5,619 nucleotides of DNA from the NCBI GenBank assembly GCA_028714995.1, contig JAQTLI010000218.1, positions 1 to 5,619 of the forward strand, in the 5' to 3' direction. The notes beneath the pieces are model-generated. The model was given only the letters and a program-made list of their open reading frames with translations. It ran no database searches and had not been told where the DNA came from. A program made the position numbers and the translations under genes. Origin of the DNA: Methylobacter sp. Lineage in GTDB: Bacteria; Pseudomonadota; Gammaproteobacteria; Methylococcales; Methylomonadaceae. Shown one piece after another: positions 1 to 4,903 of this stretch. Position 1 is the stretch's first letter. Each line of letters starts with the position of its first letter.

Positions 1-1395
1 AATATCAGTTATGGGCTTCCAGTGTTGGCGATTCCATATGTAAAGCATGCCGTTTCCGTCATGACGCGATTCCTCAATCCTTGCCCAATTGTTAGCGCTG
101 CTGTCGGCCATGAATCCATCCTCGGCAAGAGCCTTGAATACGTCTGCATCGGCCGCCCAGCTTCCTGTTCTAAACGCAGTCGGTTTTCCCAAGCCGTGAG
201 CTATGAACAAAGTATCTGCAGCCCTTAACAGTTTCAAAAATTCGCTCTCGCTATAGGCACTGCTCAAAACGGTATATCCTGTGGTATCGCCTTTGTCATA
301 GCTATCGGAAGGCTTAAAGCGGCAGGGAACTCCGGGTACAGTATCGACAAAGTTGCAGTAGGGATGGATGTGCAGGCCAATCTCATCCTGATATGTTTCA
401 CGCAGCCTGATCAGCCAATCGGCAAGATATGTCCGGCGCACTGTCGAAACGTTTGGATCGGTAAAAGTATAGGGTCCGAAGAAGTGGGTGATTTTAAGTC
501 CCGGATGTTCGGCGTGAAGCTTTTCATGTAACCGGAGAATCGAATCCCGGCTATCCGAAGAGTCCCAATCCGTCGTCATGAGCACATAAAGAGGATGGCT
601 GCGGCGGAAATGCAGCTTTGCAAAAGGCGATTGGCTGCCATCCGCAGTCAGAAATAAAGAATGTACGCCAGGCGGCAACTGCGAAATATCGAACGTTCCG
701 TCAAACCCGCCAACCGTTTTAGTTAATTGTCGGCTGGGTTCTCCGACGATGACAGCCTCCACCGATTCCGTTTTTCCGGTAACGTCTACGCGCACTTTAA
801 GGCTATCGTTCCCCGGCGTGATTGCGTTGCCGATTAAATACCAGTCTTTGACGCCGTCGATACGGAACAAGGGAACGTGTGTTTTATCCGCAGTGAAGCG
901 TAATTTCCAGCTTAACAAGCTACCCGTCGCAGTTGGGGCGTTATCACTTATCCGTAACTTCCAGTTGCCTGCTGCCTGGGAATTGTCGCATTCCGTAACG
1001 CGATAAGCCGCATTGAGATTTTTCTTACGGCCTCCGTTACGATTGTGTAAAGTGATGATCCGGCCATTGGGGCACTCCAGTTGCACCAGAAGATCACCAA
1101 TGTGTGGATGGGCTATGTGAATTTCTACATTGACGGTTTTCAAAAGCGCGAAATCGTCGAGTCGGATAGATGACACAATGCCTAAAGAGAAATTGTCCGG
1201 TATTTTGAGAGGATTGGCGGAGCTGTGGTGCTCGATGCGCTCGCCGGTAGACACTGGCTGCTTGGTCTTTTCCAAAGATTTCGATCCATTGCTGTCGCGA
1301 TTATCCGCGAAAACAGAATTGTTACCGGAGAAGTCAAAAGTAATCGCGAAAAATAATAGGATTTGGAACAAGCTTATAAATGTTACATTTTGCAT
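1..1395 (-). CDS. Exported P-domain / polysaccharide deacetylase-like protein, C-terminus beyond window
   Basis: One open minus-strand frame runs 465 codons from ATG at 1395 to base 1 with no stop, so the C-terminus is missing. Residues 1-30 form a signal peptide (hydrophobic ISLFQILLFFAITF, likely cleavage after SVFA). Residues about 65-167 match a P/Homo B domain, the beta-sandwich usually attached to subtilisin or convertase proteases: IPDN start, HIGDLLVQLECPNG, LHNRNGG, AGNWKLRISDN, TGSLLSWKLRF. Residues about 172-265 look like a beta-rich linker. From about 268 a NodB/polysaccharide-deacetylase-like fold begins: TTDWD at 274-278, HIHPY at 342-346 and FRTGSW at 408-413 correspond to the acidic, histidine and arginine motifs of that superfamily. 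Likely role: deacetylation or hydrolysis of an extracellular or envelope polysaccharide; the substrate is unknown. The Shine-Dalgarno is weak (GGCGAA), but the signal peptide fixes the start. No protease domain is visible, so the P domain may serve binding or folding. Confidence 0.92.
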   Translation of the reverse strand, partial: MQNVTFISLFQILLFFAITFDFSGNNSVFADNRDSNGSKSLEKTKQPVSTGERIEHHSSANPLKIPDNFSLGIVSSIRLDDFALLKTVNVEIHIAHPHIGDLLVQLECPNGRIITLHNRNGGRKKNLNAAYRVTECDNSQAAGNWKLRISDNAPTATGSLLSWKLRFTADKTHVPLFRIDGVKDWYLIGNAITPGNDSLKVRVDVTGKTESVEAVIVGEPSRQLTKTVGGFDGTFDISQLPPGVHSLFLTADGSQSPFAKLHFRRSHPLYVLMTTDWDSSDSRDSILRLHEKLHAEHPGLKITHFFGPYTFTDPNVSTVRRTYLADWLIRLRETYQDEIGLHIHPYCNFVDTVPGVPCRFKPSDSYDKGDTTGYTVLSSAYSESEFLKLLRAADTLFIAHGLGKPTAFRTGSWAADADVFKALAEDGFMADSSANNWARIEESRHDGNGMLYIWNRQHWKPITDI

Positions 1396-1434
1396 AATTA
1401 TTCGCCAATTATGATAGGGGGAACTTCTAACTTT

Positions 1435-1463
1435 TTTATACCCATCGAAAAATACGGGGTCAA
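1435..1463 (-). promoter_or_regulatory. Sigma70-type promoter for the P-domain/deacetylase gene
   Basis: On the minus strand TTGACC (1463-1458) is separated by exactly 17 bp from TATAAA (1440-1435). Both hexamers are close to the sigma70 consensus. The start site should fall near 1428, giving a leader of about 30 nt before the ATG at 1395. The -35 lies inside a TTGACCCCG stretch that resembles intergenic motifs found around REP-associated (Y1) transposases, so it may have been supplied by a repeat remnant. Confidence 0.6.
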
Positions 1464-1498
1464 GCCTTTACTTTTGCCTTTCTATATTTTTTGGTTAG

Positions 1499-1642
1499 GC
1501 GAGAGGTTTTTTTGGAGTAGTTTTTATAAGTTTAGCGGTTTTAGCTGGTGCAGGATGGATAGGCACATTTTTAGGTGAATCCGGCCTAATGTGTTGCGGT
1601 TTTTATTTTGAATTGCCTAGCCAGTGCCTGGTAGCCTGGTAG
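1499..1642 (+). pseudogene. Possible remnant of a membrane-protein gene
   Basis: This frame is open between TAG at 1496-1498 and TAG at 1640-1642 but has no usable ATG, GTG or TTG before its hydrophobic part. It reads GVVFISLAVLAGAGWIGTFLG and then loses membrane character. The core LAGAGWIG resembles FMAGGWIG of the TSUP protein encoded 250 bp downstream (residues 84-91). It could be a decayed TSUP fragment, or chance in an AT-rich spacer. Similarity over about ten residues is thin evidence. Confidence 0.2.
1627..1642. repeat. Tandem 8-bp repeat CCTGGTAG x2
   Basis: Two perfect adjacent copies of CCTGGTAG occupy 1627-1634 and 1635-1642. It looks like a small slippage duplication in non-coding sequence; no function is suggested. 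Confidence 0.7.
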
Positions 1643-1720
1643 ACATAAAAAATGGCTTAGACATTCATCAAAATTATTGATTTTTATGGGTAAAGTAATG
1701 AGAATCAAGCTTACAACATA

Positions 1721-1735
1721 CTGATTACGAATCAG
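1721..1735. promoter_or_regulatory. Palindrome CTGATT-ACG-AATCAG, candidate operator
   Basis: Perfect 6-bp arms flank a 3-bp centre, 67 bp upstream of the TSUP start codon. The size and place suit a dimeric repressor site, and a poor TATATG -10-like hexamer lies just downstream. No regulator gene adjoins it and no known operator family was recognised, so the assignment is inferential. A chance palindrome is possible. Confidence 0.3.
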
Positions 1736-1802
1736 CCAAATTTATATGGGTCGGGGGTGGCTAACTCGGTCTGTGCGACTGTAAAGCTTAAAAGGTTTTA
1801 TT

Positions 1803-2186
1803 ATGACAGCTTCATTGATTGCCCTAATGCTAGTGATTGGATTGTTTTCCGGGATTGCTTCAGGCATATTTGGCATAGGAGGTGGCGTTATTATCGTGCC
1901 AGCTTTGATTTATTTGGCCAAGTTTTCCCAGCATGCTGCTATCGGTACTAGTTTGGCCATTTTATTGCCTCCTGTCGGGTTGTTGGCGGTACTGGAATAT
2001 TATCGACATGGTAACGTTGACTTGAAGGCAGCACTCATTGTGGCCGTAGCATTTATGGCTGGTGGATGGATAGGCGCCAATATGGCTAATCACATAAGTG
2101 GTCACCATCTGAAATTGTTATTTGGAATCTTTGTAGTAGGCATTGGTGGGTACTTGGTATTCGATGCAGTTAAATCGATAACTTAA
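1803..2186 (+). CDS. Half-length TSUP (TauE/SafE) family permease
   Basis: Encodes 127 residues with four predicted membrane segments (about 5-30, 44-64, 73-92 and 103-122). The family signature is clear: GIFGIGGGVIIVP at 21-33, the glycine-rich TSUP motif ending in a proline, followed by AAIGTSLA at 45-52. Typical TauE/SafE proteins have about 240-270 residues built of two such halves; this one has a single half, a known variant that would have to dimerise. The family moves sulfur-containing anions or organic acids across the inner membrane; the substrate here cannot be read from the sequence. The start is supported by AAAGG seven bases before the ATG. The gene stands alone, divergent from the deacetylase-like gene and convergent with the COG4705 gene, and a 15-bp palindrome lies upstream. 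Confidence 0.9.
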   Translation: MTASLIALMLVIGLFSGIASGIFGIGGGVIIVPALIYLAKFSQHAAIGTSLAILLPPVGLLAVLEYYRHGNVDLKAALIVAVAFMAGGWIGANMANHISGHHLKLLFGIFVVGIGGYLVFDAVKSIT

Positions 2187-2307
2187 TGTATAGAGTTTTA
2201 ATTATCGAAAGCATCTTCCCGACAGGGTAGTAATGTCCAGCCGCAAGCAAACGAACAACACCGACCAGTTAATTTTTTTCAAAAGATAACTCGGTTTGGA
2301 TGAATAA

Positions 2308-3054
2308 TTAGGCTGTCGCTTCCCGCGACACACGCTTCTCTACACTGATTGTATAAACGACAAACGCCACAAGCAGAACCGCGAGAATCATTGATGACCC
2401 GACAGTGCCAAATCCCAGTCCACCTTTTTCAATAGGTTTTGTGAGCAAGTCTCCGAAAGTCGCTCCAAATGGACGTGTCAGAATAAAGGCTAGCCAAAAC
2501 AACATGACCCGATTCAGTTGCGTGACGTATGAAGCAAGGGCGATGAGTGCAATGAAACCACCAACAAGGGTAGCTCCTCCAAGAAATCCTAATCCGGAGT
2601 CGTCGGCCAAAAAGTCTCCCAAGGCTGTGCCCAGTGTGTTTGAAAACAAAATTGCCACCCAATAGAACAGCTCCGCTTTGGTTGTTTGGATGTTGCTAAC
2701 GGAAAGTGTCTTTTCGCTAAAACGCCAAGCAGCCAGAACTATCAACAAGCAAGTGACCAAGATCAATGAGCCTTTCGCGTAACCTAAACCAAGAGTTCGA
2801 TCCATATAGTCAGATATTGTCGTGCCAGCCGTGCTGGTTGTGAGGATTACTAGCCAATAAAGCACCGGATGAAACTTGCTCGTAAGAAGCTGCATTGCCA
2901 ACGTAATCAAGAACAGGCTAATCAGGATAATGGAGCTGAGGGCGTAGCCAATGTTCATTGTCATCGACAAGAGATCGCCTGCGGTTTCACCTAAAGTAGT
3001 CGCACAAATCTTTATGATCCAAAAGTAAAACGTTACTTGTGCTACTTTATTCAT
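2308..3054 (-). CDS. COG4705-type membrane protein with four internal repeats
   Basis: Encodes 248 residues, almost all membrane-embedded, with about eight transmembrane segments in four two-helix repeats at roughly 11-52, 66-108, 130-173 and 185-231. Each repeat opens with an aromatic-W pair (FW, YW, YW, FW), then a Thr/Ser, a glycine and an acidic residue (TTLGETAGD, STAGTTISD, NTLGTALGD, RPFGATFGD), and then a GLG or GYA turn before the second helix. This pattern matches the uncharacterised COG4705 membrane proteins as I remember them. The conserved Asp and Glu in the membrane suggest ion or metal transport, but no function is established here. The start is supported by GGAG ten bases upstream. 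It is convergent with the TSUP gene. The next gene upstream is co-directional but 139 bp away, with a 16-bp palindrome between, so separate transcription is likely. Confidence 0.85.
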   Translation of the reverse strand: MNKVAQVTFYFWIIKICATTLGETAGDLLSMTMNIGYALSSIILISLFLITLAMQLLTSKFHPVLYWLVILTTSTAGTTISDYMDRTLGLGYAKGSLILVTCLLIVLAAWRFSEKTLSVSNIQTTKAELFYWVAILFSNTLGTALGDFLADDSGLGFLGGATLVGGFIALIALASYVTQLNRVMLFWLAFILTRPFGATFGDLLTKPIEKGGLGFGTVGSSMILAVLLVAFVVYTISVEKRVSREATA

Positions 3055-3126
3055 GGCTTCTCGACTCCAAAATTGTAGTTAAGGCTGGTTTTTATCCAAT
3101 GCTGACAGGGGGGTATTTATTTTTAA

Positions 3127-3142
3127 CGTTCGAGATCGAACG
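3127..3142. promoter_or_regulatory. Palindrome CGTTCGA-GA-TCGAACG, candidate operator
   Basis: Perfect 7-bp arms flank a 2-bp centre, 73 bp upstream of the COG4705 gene start and downstream of the small membrane protein gene. GC-rich palindromic arms in an AT-rich spacer suggest a repressor site. It contains GTTC and GAAC half-sites reminiscent of some LexA boxes, but the spacing does not match a known gammaproteobacterial LexA site. No T-run follows on either strand, so it is not a standard terminator. Confidence 0.4.
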
Positions 3143-3193
3143 CGGTGATAACGCACAGAGGCCGGCTGGAATGATGAGTTAGGTTTTAGTCTT

Positions 3194-3637
3194 TTATTCA
3201 GCACCGACATATTTTCGATAGGCTTCGTAACAAATGAACCACAATGAGTAAACAGTAATTCGCCCCCAGAAATCAACAAACACAATTGTGTCTGGAGTAT
3301 TGCTGATTTTTTCAAAATAAGCCAAAAGAAGAAATAAGGGAATATTAATGCCTATAATCAATAAGACTAGCGATCTTACAATTGGAGTGTTAGATAAATA
3401 TTTTATGTAGATTGCAAAGCCAATGAACCACAATGAATAAACGGTAAATCTTCCCCAAAAATCAATAAATACTGCCGATTTTGGGTCAGTGCTGAGCAAA
3501 TGAAAATAAGCCATTACTAAAAACAGCAACGTATTGCTTACGACTAAAAAAGAAAGGAACTGTTTTAGTTTTTTCTTTTGCTGAAATTCCATATTTAGAT
3601 CTCTGCTAAAAAGCCTAATTTGTCGCATATTTCTCAT
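3194..3637 (-). CDS. Small four-helix membrane protein made by tandem duplication
   Basis: Encodes up to 147 residues; the family is not recognised. It has four predicted membrane segments in two halves with a 63-residue period: FIDFWGRFTVYSLWF at 57-71 is repeated as FVDFWGRITVYSLWF at 120-134, each preceded by a hydrophobic helix ending in LVMAYF or LLLAYF. The repeat is visible in DNA (43 of 51 bases identical between 3233-3283 and 3422-3472), which indicates a recent duplication. The start is uncertain: ATG at 3637 has no good ribosome site, whereas ATG at 3592 (residue 16, MEFQQKKK) has AGAG eight bases upstream and gives a lysine-rich cytoplasmic N-terminus of 132 residues in total. The conserved D-F-W-G-R stretch between helices is the likely functional site. 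It lies between the His-rich gene and the COG4705 gene on the same strand. Confidence 0.75.
   Translation of the reverse strand: MRNMRQIRLFSRDLNMEFQQKKKLKQFLSFLVVSNTLLFLVMAYFHLLSTDPKSAVFIDFWGRFTVYSLWFIGFAIYIKYLSNTPIVRSLVLLIIGINIPLFLLLAYFEKISNTPDTIVFVDFWGRITVYSLWFICYEAYRKYVGAE
3233..3472 (-). repeat. Internal direct repeat within the duplicated membrane-protein gene
   Basis: Copies at 3233-3283 and 3422-3472 are 189 bp (63 codons) apart and identical at 43 of 51 positions by direct comparison. Several differences are synonymous third-position changes, so the repeated peptide is being conserved. Coordinates span both copies and the sequence between them. Confidence 0.85.
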
Positions 3638-3711
3638 AAATTCATCTAGTTCTAATACTATTGGAGATTTAAAGATGGCTGAACTAACAGGTAATATGAA
3701 GTACTAAAGTG

Positions 3712-3751
3712 GATTAATCAGGACAGATCAAAGGATTTATCCTGATTAATC
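3712..3751. repeat. Perfect 12-bp inverted repeat with 16-nt loop
   Basis: GATTAATCAGGA (3712-3723) pairs perfectly with TCCTGATTAATC (3740-3751). It lies 25 bp beyond the stop of the His-rich gene (minus) and about 75 bp upstream of the duplicated membrane-protein gene. Neither strand has a T-run after the stem, so it is not a standard intrinsic terminator, though it could stabilise a 3' end or act as an operator. The motif ATCCTGATT also occurs near 4782 and its complement TCAGGAT near 4882, hinting at a dispersed repeat. Confidence 0.6.
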
Positions 3752-3776
3752 TCAAATAATGTAAATAATTGTCGGA

Positions 3777-4121
3777 TTACTTGGGTTTTGCCATTTTTTC
3801 ATGAGTTGCCGCAGCTTTTTCATGTTCTTTGGACAGCGCCTCATGGTGAGTAGCCATCGCTTCGTGATGTTTATGTAAGTCTTTATGGCCAGCTTTTTTA
3901 TACTCTGCCGCCATCGATTTATGATGCGCCGCCATACCTTTGTGATGCTCCGCGTGTTTTTTATGAAGTTCGGCTGCCTCTTGATGTTCTGTAGGAGTTG
4001 TTGCAGGCGCTGTGATATTAGCAGGATGTTCAGGAGCAGGAGAAACTTCCGCAAACAAAGGCGCAGAAACAACACCCAGACAAGCGGCCAAGGCTAAACC
4101 AAGATAAGTATTTTTGTTCAT
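3777..4121 (-). CDS. Secreted histidine-rich heptad-repeat protein
   Basis: Encodes 114 residues from ATG at 4121; an in-frame ATG at 4127 adds two residues. A GAGAG tract sits 9-13 bases before 4121 but only 1-2 bases before 4127, so 4121 is preferred. Residues 1-24 are a signal peptide (hydrophobic LGLALAACLGVVSA, likely cleavage after PLFA), giving a periplasmic or secreted mature chain of about 90 residues. A Pro/Thr/Ala-rich linker (25-44) precedes a helical tail with 16 histidines in the whole protein. Much of residues 59-112 is heptads of the type HHKGMAA, HHKSMAA, HHEAMAT and HHEALSK, with a 12-residue interruption in the middle. This would put a histidine stripe, with some methionines, along one face of a helix or coiled coil. 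Binding of a metal such as copper, nickel or zinc is a reasonable inference, but no family is recognised. A perfect inverted repeat lies just downstream. Confidence 0.85.
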   Translation of the reverse strand: MNKNTYLGLALAACLGVVSAPLFAEVSPAPEHPANITAPATTPTEHQEAAELHKKHAEHHKGMAAHHKSMAAEYKKAGHKDLHKHHEAMATHHEALSKEHEKAAATHEKMAKPK

Positions 4122-4147
4122 AATCATGCTCTCTCTAGTGATAATAA

Positions 4148-4336
4148 TTATTTAAAAACAATCGTTTTATACACTCTTGAAAATATCATTTTATTGCTGA
4201 TTATCACCTCCTTCTCCGATAACGGATTGTTTGCGTCGACGTTGCTGATGTATTTCATCAAACCAAGTTCTTTGGTCATGCGCTCGATTTTCTGATCCTT
4301 ATCAAGCAAACCAGAATATTTTTGCCATTCTTTCAA
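4148..4336 (-). CDS. Doubtful short ORF upstream of the His-rich gene
   Basis: This 62-codon frame can start only at TTG (4336) or at an internal ATG (4279); an in-frame TAG lies four codons upstream of the TTG. No good ribosome site precedes either start. The product is charged and not membranous (KEWQKYSGLLDKDQKIERM), and no family is recognised. The frame ends 26 bp before the His-rich gene start and contains an extended Shine-Dalgarno-like tract at 4203-4213. It could be a real small gene, a decayed gene end, or an open stretch of the 5' leader of the His-rich gene. Confidence 0.25.
   Translation of the reverse strand: MKEWQKYSGLLDKDQKIERMTKELGLMKYISNVDANNPLSEKEVIISNKMIFSRVYKTIVFK
4203..4213 (-). 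promoter_or_regulatory. Extended anti-SD-complementary tract AAGGAGGTGAT
   Basis: On the minus strand this 11-mer is a perfect complement of the 3' end of bacterial 16S rRNA (ATCACCTCCTT). No start codon sits at ordinary spacing; the nearest ATG (4186) is 17 nt after AGGAGG and would begin a 13-codon peptide, MIFSRVYKTIVFK, ending 26 bp before the His-rich gene. It may load ribosomes on the leader of that mRNA, or be a relic of a lost start. Confidence 0.4.
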
Positions 4337-4449
4337 TATCCGATACTAACGACCATAACAGGTTGGGTATAACGTCCGGTGTAATTGATCACCTTGGATT
4401 GCAGATTTGATTGAAAGAGGCGGTTAGCCTAATTTCATCTTTTCGAGGT

Positions 4450-4469
4450 GTCGGGTTGTCTAACCCGAC
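4450..4469. repeat. REP-like palindrome GTCGGGTT-GTCT-AACCCGAC
   Basis: A perfect 8-bp stem with a 4-nt loop. GTCGGGTTA/TAACCCGAC palindromes are common dispersed intergenic repeats in many proteobacteria. No T-run follows on either strand, so a terminator role is not supported. It lies between the 40-codon gene and the doubtful ORF, a typical extragenic position. Without the genome, repetition elsewhere cannot be seen. Confidence 0.55.
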
Positions 4470-4499
4470 GCGGCGCTGATTATTACAATTAGTAGATTT

Positions 4500-4622
4500 T
4501 TAATGACCTTTCGTGTCTTCTGACAGTAGATTTTGTTCGTGAGTCATTATTTTTTTGATAAGTATATGAGCATAAAAAACAGCTATACCAAAAACACCCG
4601 TAAGGATAATATCAAACATCAT
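4500..4622 (-). CDS. Small single-pass membrane protein, 40 residues
   Basis: The minus-strand frame from ATG 4622 (a second ATG is at 4619) to TAA at 4500-4502 encodes MMFDIILTGVFGIAVFYAHI, then LIKKIMTHEQNLLSEDTKGH. Residues about 4-22 form one membrane helix. KK follows, then a charged tail, giving a likely N-out/C-in topology by the positive-inside rule. AGGA lies 11 nt before the first ATG, a slightly long but usable spacing. This division into helix, basic flank and polar tail is typical of small membrane proteins, and chance ORFs seldom show it. The family is not recognised; it may be an accessory subunit or regulatory microprotein. It stands alone between a REP-like palindrome and a gene-poor region. 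Confidence 0.55.
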   Translation of the reverse strand: MMFDIILTGVFGIAVFYAHILIKKIMTHEQNLLSEDTKGH

Positions 4623-4702
4623 GGTGATTCTATTCCTATAAATGTTAGTCAAATATTTATTCAATAGATTCATGTAAGCATGCTAAATATTGAATATAGG
4701 GT

Positions 4703-4719
4703 AGCTCTTAGCAAGAGCT
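4703..4719. repeat. Short hairpin AGCTCTT-AGC-AAGAGCT
   Basis: A perfect 7-bp stem with a 3-nt loop. It lies about 80 bp upstream of the 40-codon minus-strand gene. No T-run follows on either strand. It could be an operator or a minor structural element. Confidence 0.35.
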
Positions 4720-4831
4720 TACTAACTATTATGCTATTTTCATGCCACTTGTGCCGCTTCAAGTAACATGAATAAAATCAATCCTGATTGCTGAACAAGA
4801 ATAGATTGAAATGGATAGGGAAGAGACTAAA

Positions 4832-4869
4832 GGTTGAAATGAACCCTTTTATTGTGGTTCTTTTCAACC
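4832..4869. repeat. 14-bp inverted repeat hairpin with one mismatch
   Basis: GGTTGAAATGAACC (4832-4845) faces GGTTCTTTTCAACC (4856-4869) across a 10-nt loop, with one mispair in 14. This is the strongest potential RNA hairpin in the window. A U-tract is absent on the plus strand and only CCTTTAG follows on the minus strand, so it is at best a weak terminator. ATCCTGATT (near 4782) and TCAGGAT (near 4882) form an outer imperfect inverted pair around it, as in a MITE-like or structured non-coding element. Confidence 0.55.
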
Positions 4870-4903
4870 ATACTAAAATAGTCAGGATAATTAATCTTGG
4901 TAA

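Larger units (their letters stand above)
1396..1802. other. Divergent intergenic region, 407 bp
   Basis: This region separates the divergent deacetylase-like gene (minus) and TSUP gene (plus). It holds the minus-strand promoter at 1435-1463, an open fragment at 1499-1642 with no start codon, a tandem CCTGGTAG repeat, and a 15-bp palindrome at 1721-1735. The rest is AT-rich. A short overlapping reading frame at 1363-1578 has no ribosome binding site or recognisable domain and is not credible as a gene. No clear plus-strand promoter was identified. Confidence 0.6.

Noticed and set aside
749..1414. Plus-strand open frames at 749-1006 and 1130-1414
   Set aside because: They are shadows of the minus-strand P-domain/deacetylase gene, whose frame carries clear domain motifs throughout.
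2405..2665. Open frames on both strands inside the COG4705 gene (2405-2665 plus, 2429-2662 minus)
   Set aside because: Their products are basic, Pro/Ser- or Arg-rich and featureless, while the enclosing frame shows four conserved repeats.
3079..3315. Minus-strand frame overlapping the end of the duplicated membrane-protein gene
   Set aside because: It overlaps the last 120 bases of a better-supported gene in another frame, and covers the palindrome region; no domain or ribosome site.
3712..3751. Intrinsic terminator of the His-rich gene
   Set aside because: The stem is perfect but neither strand has a following T-run, so it was recorded as an inverted repeat.
3752..4097. Lysine/arginine-rich frames on both strands over the His-rich gene
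   Set aside because: Low-complexity shadows of the His/Lys-rich repeats; only the frame at 3777-4121 has a signal peptide and heptads.
4450..4869. CRISPR-like or tandem-repeat array between the palindromes
   Set aside because: The palindromes differ in sequence and spacing, and there are no regular repeat-spacer units.
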